Positions 45,061-55,953 of a DNA stretch of 64,000 nucleotides are shown here, piece by piece. Position 1 is the first letter of the stretch; each line of letters begins with the position of its first letter. This DNA is from Euryodendron excelsum (taxonomy: Eukaryota; Streptophyta; Magnoliopsida; Ericales; Pentaphylacaceae), in the NCBI GenBank assembly GCA_033060915.1, contig CM065382.1, forward strand, positions 8,117,001 to 8,181,000, read 5' to 3'. The notes below the pieces were generated by a model that saw nothing but the letters and a program-made list of their open reading frames with translations, was not told where the DNA came from and did not search any database. The translations under genes and the position numbers were made by a program.

Positions 45061-45597
45061 TCCAGTTGCCTTCATCTGGATGGGTCTATGCTTCCTTGAT
45101 GCCTTCTGGTTCTCCCTCATCAGTGAGCATGATGTAATCTAATTTCGGATATCTGGTCGATAGAATCAGGACACGGCCTCTTACAGATCTCCTTGGTTGA
45201 GGCTCATCAATATGGGGAGGTACCTTACCAATAGGCAGTGGAAGTTCTTCTACTTCTGGTGGAGGGGGTTGTTGCTCCCCCTGCTCAACACCCTCTTCTT
45301 CTTTATCTTCTGGAATTGCCTCTTGCATTCCAGTATCTGTGGTGAGCTAAACTGGTGCTAGATCTGGAGTCATGTCAGGAGCACAAGAACTAGAAACATT
45401 GGACTTAGTTGGTTTCTCATAAAACTGGTTCTCTTGGAACACAACGTCCCTACTTCTGATGACATTCATTATTGTTGGATCCCATAGTCTGTATCCATAC
45501 TCTTCACTCCATAACCAATGAAAATGCATGGAATGGACTTTAAGTCCAGCTTTTGTCTTTGCTCCTTAGATACACGTAACCTTGCACCCAAACACTC
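45061..45597 (-). pseudogene. Copia integrase C-terminus and linker (decayed)
   Basis: Frames 45347-45529 and 45086-45328 hold the GYRLWDPTIMNVIRSRDVVF block, an integrase C-terminal motif typical of plant copia elements. An acidic Pro/Glu-rich linker follows, and then PRRSVRGRVLILSTRYPKLD, which leads into the RT. Confidence 0.8.
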
Positions 45598-46085
45598 TCA
45601 GGTAAGAGTAGGAGACATCCTTTTTACCAGTCCACACCATCTTCGAAACTTCAACGGCACTAATGGTGATCTATTGATCAGGTAGTAGGCAGCATGAACA
45701 GCTTCACCCCATAATGGCTTTAGCAGATTAGCCATACTGAGCATACACCAAATTCTTTCCACAATGGTCCGGTTTATCCTTTCGACAATTCCATTGTGTT
45801 GTGGGGTACGTGGGACCGTCTTCTCGTTGCGGATACCGCATTCTGAGCAGTATGCCTTGAATTCCTTGGATGTGTACTTGCCTCCATTGTTTGTCCGAAG
45901 GCACTTCAACTTCTTGCCAGTCTCCTTTTCCACCATGGCATGGAAGATCTTGAAGTACTCGAGTACCTAATCCTTGGTCTTCAGAAAAGACACCCGTATC
46001 TTCCGTGAAGTATCATCTATGAAAGTAACAAAATACCTGTTACCGTCCAATGACTCCTTTTCATTGTCATAGTGAGTTTACCATT
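45598..46085 (-). pseudogene. Copia integrase core, N-terminally deleted
   Basis: Frame 45598-45936 has KLKCLRTNNGGKYTSKEF (Asn where the second catalytic Asp is expected) and VPRTPQHNGIVERINRTIVE with the Glu. Upstream the frame begins around RYFVTFIDDTSRK, that is, just after the first catalytic Asp region. Everything N-terminal to that is missing. Confidence 0.85.
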
Positions 46086-46560
46086 TGGAGCTGAGTTACT
46101 GAGGGATACCGCCAACGTCTCCTAACTGTCTAATAGAGAACTGAGAAGTAAGAGGGCTTACTCTTCATTTTCTCGCGGTAGTTCCATGGCTGCAAGTTGA
46201 TTTACGTAGTTTTGAAATTAACTAACGTGCTCAGCAATTGGCGTACCATTCTTCAACTTCAAGTTGACAAAAACGCTTCATCAAGAGAGCTTTATTTCTA
46301 GCAGTTTTGGCTTGAAACATATTCTCTAGTTTCGTCTAGAGAGTATATGCATCTGTCTCCTAGGCAACATGGTGGAATATACTATGGTCGATCTATTGTC
46401 TAATCAAAGCGATAATTTCTTGTTCTTCCTTCTCCACTTGGATTCAGTTGTTTTCGTCGATTTCACCCCTACTTCATCCTAGGAATCAAATGAATCCTAA
46501 CAGTTCAAGTAGTCCTCCATTCGAGGCTATCAAATGGCGTAATTCGAAGATATGAGCATG
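46085..46560 (-). pseudogene. Copia gag fragment (decayed)
   Basis: Several short frames broken by stops show gag (UBN2-type) wording: MEDYLNC near the start, then IAEHVS.FQNYVNQLAAMEL and ALLLLSSLLDS.ETLAVSL. The sequence is followed at once by integrase, so a deletion of roughly 1 kb removed the knuckle and protease. Positions 46561-47188 are leader without a frame. Confidence 0.7.
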
Positions 46561-47188
46561 ATCATAGCTCCTGAGGTTGATGTTGATGGCTCCTCTATGA
46601 ATTTACTCTCCAAATTGGCTTGTACACTACTATAGAAGTAGAATTTGCCAAAACAGAGTGCATGGTTGTGTCCAGAACGGCGAAAAACCTTAAGAAGGGC
46701 TTAACTAAAAAAAATTATTTTTTCAAGGGTCAAACTGTAATTTTAGAAAGTTTTGAGGCCGAACTATAATTTCTAAAAACTTCTGGGGTAAAATTGTAAT
46801 TTTAAAATACTTCTAGGGCCAAACTATAATTTTTAAAAGTTTTGATGATGTGGCAACAATTGTTGACCGAGTGATGGCATGGCATCTGATTGAACGATGA
46901 CGCGGCAACTGACTGAGCAATGACGTGACCCTGATGATATTAGCGATAGAGTCAGCTGGTCTTCTCCGACATTGGTGATGTCGCCGGCGTTGACTCGCGC
47001 CGAAAAAAATTTTAACATACTCGTACGGGCTCGTTTTAGCTCCATTTTTTATGCGGTTTGTGCCATTGAACTTGTATTAATGAAACCAACATGCTGGTGT
47101 GTTGAAAATATGATTTCAAAAAACTTGATTTATGGGCAGTAAGCAAAAAATTGCTCTGGCGACTCTAACCTTGCCTAATACAATTTTT

Positions 47189-47542
47189 TGTACCATAAAT
47201 CAATTACACACCCACAAAATAATGAATTGGAGAAAGAAATTTCACTAACAGAGAGAAAAAAAAATTTACAAGGGAGAAAGAGGAGGCTCGGCTCTTTTTC
47301 TCTAGTCAACTCACACTCGTACAAAAAACTCTCTTTGGTTGCTTGATTTTCTCTATCATCTCAACCCTCTATTTTTAGAAGAGGAGGAGCACCGATTGTC
47401 AAGGTTGGTAGCCACTAATCTTGACAAACGGTGGTCAGCAAAACTAACTTTGGTGGCAGCTTTTGAAAGGTCCAGCAACTGGAGCCTTCCGTCAACTTTA
47501 GTAGATGGTCGGCTTTGTCCTTCATCAACTGAGTATGAGCTA
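47189..47542 (-). repeat. Copia LTR (5' LTR), interrupted by hAT at its outer end
   Basis: It aligns with 43226-43585. The last 13 bases (tgaacccagca) reappear only at about 52298-52309, on the far side of the hAT element. No clear primer binding site adjoins it; tggtacaaaaaattg may be a decayed one. Confidence 0.75.
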
Positions 47543-50500
47543 CGGCTGTTCAAAAATTTATCTGACCCGTCAACCCGATCCAAACCCGACCGACCCGATG
47601 ACATTTGGTCGGTTTCGCTAGTTAATTGGGTGGGTAACGGATGAAGTTTGTAAAATTTATAACTTTTCGGTTCGGGTGTTGGGTTTACATGCATGTCAAC
47701 CGTTAGACCCGACCCGACCCGACATTTTGAAGATAATCAAAACCCCTTTACATTACTGGTGGTGTACAGGTGTAATCTCATTGATGCATGAGATTATGTT
47801 TTAATACTATATTATAACTTTATCCTTTCTTTTTCAAGTTTCCCGACCAAATATATGGATTGATTAGATTACACTATTACTTTTTAATATTTTATTATAA
47901 CCTTACCTTTCCAATGTCCATGCTTCCCGACCAAATATATGAATTGGAGAGATTACACGGTACCCCATGTTAAGTTGTTAACTTTATCCCTTCCTTTCCA
48001 TGTTAATCTTGTCTTTTTCTTTCCCTGTTTTCACCAACTATACGTTTCCCTCTCTCTCTCTCTCTCACAGACCAAAGGTTGTAGAAGCAGAAAAATACCA
48101 CCGATAAAACCTCTATATTTTTAGTTTACAACAAGTCGGCAACGTTGCTGAGTCTATTGAGGAGTCACGCGAGATTCAGAGAATTTCTGTAAGTTTTACA
48201 TCTTCCATTAAATGATACCTCTAAGACTTTATTTCACTTACCATTTTTTTTTTTTTTTTTTGGAGCTTTATACAATATATTATGTATTCTGTAGAATCTG
48301 TACTATGAAATTATGAATCTGAGATAATCGAACAAATAAGTCTTACAAATTAAAAAAAAAACAAATTTTTATTTGAGGTCTGTTAGGTCTTAGGTTAGGA
48401 TCACATAACTCTGAAATCATCTTATTGAAGATACTTCTTTTTTCTATTTTTTTGGTGATAATCATTCAGTTTTTGTGCCTGATTATAGGTTTCAAAATTA
48501 GTTCGGTTCTTGGTGCCTGATTAGTCAAATTTTTCAGTTGTAGATTTTCATTTTTTATCATTGAATTGTTTTTTGATAAGTGTTGTATGTTGAATTTATT
48601 ATGAGTTATTCACATGATCAAGAAATGATTAATTCATTGTTAACTTGTTAGGACTTAGGATCACATAATCTGTGATAAATGTATAATTCATTGTCTCTAA
48701 TTTTGTTTAATTTTTTTTTATGTTGTGGTTTAAGGGTTGGAGAGTGGACACCTTACTTTTTCATAGCAATATCATGGATCGTCATGAATCTCATAATAAA
48801 ACTACTACCCCAAGGTCCCCAACTACAACTGTCCCCACTCCTAGGCTCCTCACCATTGAAAAGTCTCCAATACCACCGAAGTCAAAGATGAAGGAAGGTA
48901 GTAGTGGGAGGAGGAAAAATTCTGTGGCATGGGATCATTTTGATAAACTAAAAAGTGATGATGGTCAAATTAAGGCTATTTGTAAATATTGTCAAAAAGA
49001 TTATCAGGTTGGTTCGAAAAGTCATGGAACAAGTAATTTGTTGTCTCATTTAACTCAAAGCAAAAAGTATCCTAATAGGGATAAGGATAACAAGGGACAA
49101 CAAACATTAGCTTTTCATCACAAAACAAATGGAGAAGATGGAGTGGATCTCTTGGCAACGAGTTTTACTGTAGAAGCTGCTAGAAGAGCTCTTGCCGAAA
49201 TGATTATAATTGATGAGTTGCCCTTCAGGTTTGTGGAGGGAATAGGTTTTAAGAGATTTTGTAATGTTTTGCAATCTAAGTTTAACAAAATTCCTTCTTG
49301 GATCACAATTGCTAGAGAAGTTGTGGGCATTTTTAATAATGAGAAGGATAAGTTAAAGAAAACTTTGAAAGATCGTAGAATATGCCTTACTACGGATACA
49401 TGGACATCCATACAAAATCTATGTTATATGTGCCTTACGGCACATTTCATTGATGATGATTGGAAGCCCCAAAAAAGAATCATAAACTTTTGTCAAGTTG
49501 AAGATCATAAGGGAGAAACTATTGGTAAAAAAATTGAAATGTGCTTGCTTAAGTGGAACATTAGTAGCATATTTACACTAACAGTAGATAATGCTAATTC
49601 CAACAACACTACCATTAAGTACTTGAAAAGGAAAACAAAATATTGGAAGGGAGTTGTTTTAGCGCATGAGTTCTTGCATGTGAGATGTTGTGCACATATT
49701 TTGAATCTTATTGTGGGTGATGGTTTGAAAGAACTAGATACATCTATTACTTGTGTACGTGATGCTGTGAGGTATGTGAGGTCCTCTCCAAATAGGCTAG
49801 AGACCTTTAAGAAGTGTGTGGAGAAAGAAAAAATTGAGTCCAAGAGTCTCTTGTGCCTTGATGTACCAACTAGGTGGAATTCCACCTATTTGATGCTAGA
49901 GGCTGCCATGAATTTTGAGAAGGCCTTCGAGCGATTGCAGGAGGATGACTCTAATTATCGGTCTTACTTTATGGAGGATGATATTGTTGAACAAAATGGT
50001 AGAAGGAACAAATCATGGGGACCTCCAACTGAAGATGATTGGAAAAATTGCAGGATATTTGTAAACTTCCTAAAGCTTTTCTACAATGCAACCAATCGAT
50101 TTTCAGGGTCTCTTTATGTGACATCAAATTACTACTTTGATGAAATGTTTGTAATTCAAACCAAAATAGAATAATTAGTGAAAAAAGATTATGATATTTT
50201 GTCTTCAATGGCAAAAAGTATGAAGCTAAAATTGGAAAAGTATTGGGAAAATGGAGATAAAATAAATCTGTTATTGTATGTTGCTGCTGTGCTTGATCCT
50301 CGAAAGAAACTGAAATATGTCAACTTTTGTTTCTCACAATTATTTGAAACCAATGTTGTGGACGAGATGACCTCTAAAGTGAAAGATGTTTTGGCTCCTT
50401 TACATAACCACTATGCTGCAAATGATGCAAAAAGTGTTGAAATTCCTAATGTGAGTGAAGCATCGAAGATGGTGATAGATGATGATTGTGAGGATCCACA

Positions 50501-52296
50501 TTTGCTCATAGCTTCTCAATTTAATACATATTTGGAAGCAGAATATTCATCATCATGTAAGTCAGAAATTGATAAATACTTGGGAGAATTTTGTGAAGGT
50601 TCAAGGGATAAGAACTTTGATATATTAGAATGGTGGAAGACTAATTCCTCAAAGTATCGAGTGTTGTCCCAAATAGCACGTGATGTGTTGGCAATGCCCA
50701 TTTCTACTGTAGCTTCAGAATCTGAATTTAGCACAGGAGGACGTATACTTGATCCATTCCGTAATTCACTCTCTCCCATGATGGTAAAAATTCTTATTTG
50801 TGCCCAAAATTGGCTGAAAAGTAATATTCAAATTTCTCTGCGCAAGGCCATGGATGATGTTGAGGAATATGAACAATATGAATCAGGTAATAAGTTTGAA
50901 ATTGTTAGGTAATTATGTCTTTTCTTTACTATAATGACATATTTATTTTTTCAGAATCAAACACAAGTTACACAAGCTCAAGTCCAAACTTAAGCGAAAG
51001 TATTATTAATATTTAACACATACTGTTAGGTAAAAGTTTCAGCTCTGTTATGAATTGTAATGTGTTACTCATTATTACTAAATGCTGAAATTTTGCTTAG
51101 GATGATGCAAGACATTTTGTTTTTGGCTTCAAAGCAACAGTCCAAAAACGTTTTATGTTCTATTTTTGGGTAAGTTCACAAGTCTCAAAAATTAGGATTA
51201 ATAATCTTAGACATGCATTATGTATTTGATCAATTTTTATTTTATTTTTTGTTTTACAGTGGCACAGTCAGGTGCAATGCTAGCAATGAAGTGAATTTTG
51301 TGTCATTCTCTTATAAAAACTTTATATCCTATTTTTGGGTTAGTTCACAAGCCTCCAAAAACAAAACATATTCATCTTGATGTGTGTATGTATCCAAATA
51401 TACCTTTTTGTTTTACTTTCAGGTGTATTGATGTAGTGGAGTGAATTTTGTGACTCTCTTTTGAAAACTTAACATCTTTCATTTTTGGGTAAGTTCAAAA
51501 ATTTCTTAAAACAAGACATAGTAATCTATTAATCTTGGACATGTATTATGTATTCTGAATTTTTGATGATAATATATATATGTTTTTACCATATAGGTAT
51601 CTTGACAGCAATTGAGTGAATTTTATGTGAAATTCTGGTTCTGATCAAGCTTTTTGGGTTGTAGACTTGATTTAGGTAAGTTACTTAACCATCTTGTATA
51701 TATTTGATCCATTTGCTTTCATAGTCATATCACCTACTATGCTGGTGTAAATGAGTATTATTATTTTAGTTAAGTTCTCTAACTATCAATACTTAATAAT
51801 ATATTTTCAAATTTATTATTTTTTTATTCCAACATTTGATTGTATTGAATCTGTTGATATTTTTGCAGGTTAAGTCTTTCTCTCCTCTCATATGTTAATC
51901 AAGTGCAACACTCCAAAGTCTGAAATTTGAATGTAATAGATAGATTAATGACTACTAGATTTTATGGTTGTATGGTGTATTTTAAAGGGGATGGAAAAAA
52001 TGACTGAATATAATTGTGGATTGACTAGTAGATTTTACTATTGCATAGAGTAATGGATGAATATGACGGTTGAATTTTTACTAAGTGTTTTTATTTATTT
52101 ATAATTTAAGTACTTATTTAAAAACAAAAAAAAAATGAATTTCTGGCCTATACCAACCGAATCCGAACCCAATCCAACTCGAATCCGATCCGACCCAACC
52201 CAATCATTCATTGGGTCGAAAGTAGTTCAATAAATTTCTAACCCGATATTTTCAATTCGGGTGACGGGTGATTACTCAACCCGATGCACACCGATC
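47543..52296 (+). mobile_element. hAT transposon, 4.75 kb, near-complete
   Basis: The ends (acggctgttca at the left; tgcacaccgatc at the right, complement gatcggtgtgca) are imperfect inverted repeats. Just inside both lie dense GACCCG/CGGGTC-type subterminal repeats (47575-47725 and 52145-52275). The interior encodes a hAT transposase on the + strand. Insertion into the copia LTR is shown by continuation of the LTR on both sides. The 8-bp duplication is decayed (tatgagct against cgtgaacc, where the intact LTR has tatgaacc). Transcribed leader or introns may lie at 48050-48720; 50915-52140 is non-coding. Confidence 0.8.
48774..50912 (+). pseudogene. hAT transposase (BED finger, RNase-H-like, hATC), one nonsense codon
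   Basis: From MDRHESHNKTTTPRSP the frame encodes a BED zinc finger (WDHFDKLKSDD, CKYCQKDY, GTSNLLSHLTQSKKYP, with Ser where the last Cys ligand is usual). It then encodes the catalytic region with ICLTTDTWTS and FTLTVDNANSNNT (two Asp), HVRCCAHILNLIV and DVPTRWNSTYLML. A TAA at 50172-50174 interrupts. The same frame continues from 50175 with AAVLDPRKKLKYV and the C-terminal dimerisation domain YRVLSQIARDVLAMP, STVASESEFSTGGRILDPFR. Total length would be about 710 codons, normal for plant hAT. The single stop suggests recent inactivation. The sequence is of the DAYSLEEPER/RICESLEEPER type. Confidence 0.88.
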
Positions 52297-52309
52297 CGTG
52301 AACCCAGCA

Positions 52310-52833
52310 CAAAGCTCATGTTTTGCATATTTTTGTGTTCCTGAAGTTACATGTCTGGTGCAGCATGAATTGAAGTTCGAAACAACAGCTAGTTTTCGAT
52401 TATTTAAAAAAACACACTCTCAATTTGAAATCAACCGCAAGCTTTGGGTTGTTCCGGAAAAAACACTTCCCAATTTGAATTTGGGACAAAGCTGAAAAGT
52501 GGAGACGATAATATTTTATTGATTTCAATCTAGGTCACATAATCCGTCACCCTAGGGTGGCGAACTACAAGCTGGCGCACGGATTCGCGGCCAGTTTGCA
52601 AACTGATTTATCTGAATAACGGATTCTCTCCTTAAACTAGAATAACGGATTCTCTCCTTAAACTAGCGAATTTTGCAGGACATTTATATTTTAATCAATT
52701 AATCAGTGCCATGTGTCATGTTTTCATGGTGAGCAACTCTCGTGGGATCTTTATTCAAGGCACCAAGACTAAGCGCAGCTTAGTGGGATTTCCAAGGCAC
52801 CCAACATTGATTCAAACTTGTAGAAAATATTAA
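52310..52833. other. Region right of the copia element, no gene seen
   Basis: AT-rich, with a short duplicated phrase (ataacggattctctccttaaact at about 52616 and 52642). It could include promoter sequence of the TRF-like exon, which lay next to it before the copia insertion. There is no frame of interest. Confidence 0.4.
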
Positions 52834-54265
52834 GCGCAAATAACACTGACCTTCCTTAAAATTTATTAAAATCGCAGACAGGTGATCTTACATCTCAAAA
52901 ATTACACTGATCTCCCTCGTTAATCTCAAAAATTACAGTGATCTCCCACGTTAAAGTTTGTGAAAAAATACAACCAACAGAGATAACGAAATTACGTTTT
53001 TACCCTTGCTTCTTCAAGTTATATTTTAATATGAAAAATAACTTTTTCGGTCAAAATAAGTCAACCCAAGCCCTCACCAGTCACCACGGCAATTACCACC
53101 AATTGCCCACATCCACCAATCACCCAACCCAAGCTTTCACCAGTATAACTAGCACCAATGCCCACATCTACCTCCACCCAATCAAAATTACTGGGTCATA
53201 CACCATCATTAATACCATTCAATTCCTTACCAAACTTCAGCAATCCAATCCTTAAGCACGATTTTGTTCAAGATCTCAACCCTCAATTTGCCAACCAATA
53301 ATCCATGTCTCTCTTCCTCATCAAGCTGACAACCCATGCATCTCTCTGATCACTTGCATCAGTCTTGTCTCTAATGTCTTCAATAAGTCGAAGCTAGATT
53401 AGATGGGGTAGTCAATAGGTTCTTCAAGGTGTGGGTGTGTATATATATGTGTGTGTAGATATGTATATATGTAGATATGTATATGCATAACAAAGAGAAA
53501 TTACTAGTGTTGATGTGAGAATTACAGACTGAAAGTGGTGGCTTTGGGTGGTGATTTTGGAAATCTGTTCCCGGTAGTGGTGTTTAGGCGGTGATGGTGT
53601 GGCGGTGTAGTGCTGGGATGGATTTAGGGCTTTTAATCACCATGGTTTTTGGCAGCAATAGGGGGAAATCAAGGATGGCAGTGGGGATGAGGGTGGCCAT
53701 AGTGGTTCTGAGGGGTGGACGGATGGCGGTGACAGTTCAATGGGGCTGGTAAGTGATGGGTACGATGGTTCTGTGGGTGGGATGAACTATGCTTGCGCAA
53801 GGGGGAGATTGACGAGAGAGAGAGTGGTCGTGCCGGTTACGCATAGATGTTGTGGGGTTGGTGGGTTTCGCTCGATGATGCAGGTGGATCGCTGAGATGA
53901 AACGGTGCTCGTGCAACCCACCATTCGAAAGAGCGAGAGAGAGAGAGTGTGTGTGTGAAGGTGTAGGGAGGAGATCAAATGAAAGGGTTATTTGACAAGT
54001 GGCAGGATCAGATGTGAAGGTAACTTGGTAATATACATTTTGTTGCGAAGCCTACATGATCTTTTGCAGTATAGAAGGGCATTGTTGGTATTTTGTTAAA
54101 TTGATATATGACATCAGAATTTACCATTTCGACGTACTAACGGCCGTTTAATAGGAGGGGGAATCTTATATCAATTTTTTAAAGTCGGGGAAGTCAGTAT
54201 AATTTCTGGGATGTGTGGGAACCTTTCTTACAATAATCCTCAAGGCAGGTCAATATAATTTGCCT
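52834..54265. mobile_element. Mutator-like non-autonomous element (1.43 kb) with 9-bp TSD
   Basis: The flanks carry AAATATTAA on both sides (52825-52833 and 54266-54274). The left end GCGCAAATAACACTGACCTT and the complement of the right end, AGGCAAATTATATTGACCTG, are related inverted repeats. A second aaattacactgat-type word sits about 70 bp inside each end. The interior has a proline/histidine-codon-like C-rich patch (53060-53180) and a G-rich ggtggcggtg patch (53520-53900) without a conserved frame. A second copy starts at 62584. Confidence 0.65.
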
Positions 54266-54274
54266 AAATATTAA

Positions 54275-55953
54275 ATGCTATTGTTGAGACTTGAAACGAT
54301 GACTAAGGAAAATTTGCCAAAAGGGACAACTTGATTACTAGCTTAAAGGTGGTCAACTAAACCTTAAATAGATAAATACTAAATACTTTGGTACAAAAAT
54401 CATACCATACAAACTGTTAAAGCATAAAAATCTTAATAACATTACATAATACATATCATAATTATATTAAAATATAAAATATAATATAATATGCTCTCTC
54501 TACCCTACAAATTTTAAGAATCGAAGCTCTCGTGCACCCGCACCTGCTCCACCAACTTGTGACTTATATTTCAATCCATACCCATTTGGAACTTGAGGAA
54601 GGAAAAGGAAAATGACAAGCCTTCAAACATCTAATCAACCAATAAGTATTTGACAAGTCTGTAAAATGTCTCAGGCGTTTGTTAAATGATTATGATAAAT
54701 TTTATTTAGACACTTGTATTTTTGCATATTGACACCTAGATTCACCACCTTCAAAAAAATAAACATCTAAACCCTTGAGATTCAGTATATCGGCTTATAC
54801 CCCATGTCATTAGGTCGGTTAATATAATAATTAGCAAAGTAAAGACCAGTAATAATCTAATTAATTCAAATTATTATAATTGGCCGCTAACAAATATCAT
54901 CAATAGGTTTTAACAAATTATTATGCTCCAAAAAACTCAATGACTTCTTTAAAAAATGCCAAACTTGAAGTACGGTGAAACTTTTGAACATAAAGTTAAT
55001 TCCAAAGTTAGCTACTACATTCAAAAAATTAATTCTTACATTTTGTGCAAAAGCTTCGATATTTTTTAACATCAATAAGCATAAAACATCTGTATTGTTT
55101 ATTAAGCTCTGCCATTTTTTTTTTTAATCTTTGGGCTTTATTTAATACTTGAGGACAGAAGGTTCAAGGCAAGCAGCATTACTTTCCCTTGTTTAATTTG
55201 TGGTGTGGAAAGAAAGGAAAAAATATACAAGGGAACTAAGAGAGAAAAACATAGGGAAATAAAAGAGACGAAAAAGATAGTTAATTCTCCTATTATTTTC
55301 TTTCATTTTTCCCTTTAAGTCAAGCAAGGAAAAGTGAGGTTTTTTTTTTTCACTTTCCTTTCGTTTTCTATGGAAATCAAGTAGAGAAAATACATCCATT
55401 TTCTCAAGCATTTCTCTCCCATTTCTCCCTCCCTTCATTTTCATTTCACTTCCATAAGTATTAAACACATTTAGATTGTCTAGTTGTGTGGGCTTTGGCT
55501 GTTTAAAAAAAGTCAATCTCCTGCCTTGCAGCGTGCGCTACAGTCTTTGGACTTGCACACGCAGTGCAAGTGGGGTTTTTGAGCTCGAGAATATATGGGA
55601 TTTTGTATTAAGATGATTCTCACATTGATGAAAATTAAGTGTTTGTGTTATTTATAACCTCAACCTCCGCTTCTCGTCTTAACGGGTTGCTTGGGGTTTG
55701 GCTTTTTCCAAAAAAAAAAAAAAGAAGAAAAGATTGGCTAATTGCAAACCAGTAGATTGCCAAGTAAAAAAATTAATTGGAACTCTTTGTTTCATGGATT
55801 CTAGCTGTGGGCTCCACCCTTTTCTTTCTTCAAGGCATTTAGAACTTAGTATTAGTGAAAGAATATAAAAATAAATTTAGCACCCCACCTTGTGTGTATA
55901 CGATAATAAAAGTGTTATACAAGATTTTTATTGCACTCGATTAAAGGTATCTA
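54275..55953. other. Intergenic region with foldback MITE at about 55190-55470
   Basis: AT-rich, with no gene. At 55190-55470 gaaaggaaaaa and gggaaataaaag words on the left pair with cctttcgttttc, ttctcccatttctccc and cattttcatttc on the right, similar in style to the MITE at 31221. Positions 55525-55700 look like ordinary intergenic sequence with an A run at 55709-55722. Confidence 0.4.

Larger units (their letters stand above)
43226..52309 (-). mobile_element. Ty1/copia retrotransposon (- strand), internally deleted, with hAT inserted in one LTR
   Basis: The LTRs are 43226-43598 and 47189-47542 plus the tail at about 52297-52309. The internal region encodes, right to left, gag, integrase, reverse transcriptase and RNase H, all with stops. 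The polypurine tract AAGGGGGAGAATTG precedes the left (3') LTR on the - strand. Gag runs almost directly into the integrase core, so the zinc knuckle, the protease and the first part of integrase are missing. Without the hAT the element is about 4.3 kb. An imperfect (T/C)AAAG repeat at the outer flanks may be the target duplication. Confidence 0.85.

Noticed and set aside
52938..53255. 105-codon frame inside the Mutator-like element
   Set aside because: Thr/His/Gln-rich low-complexity reading of a C-rich patch; the corresponding patch in the second copy (62860-63166) does not give the same protein.
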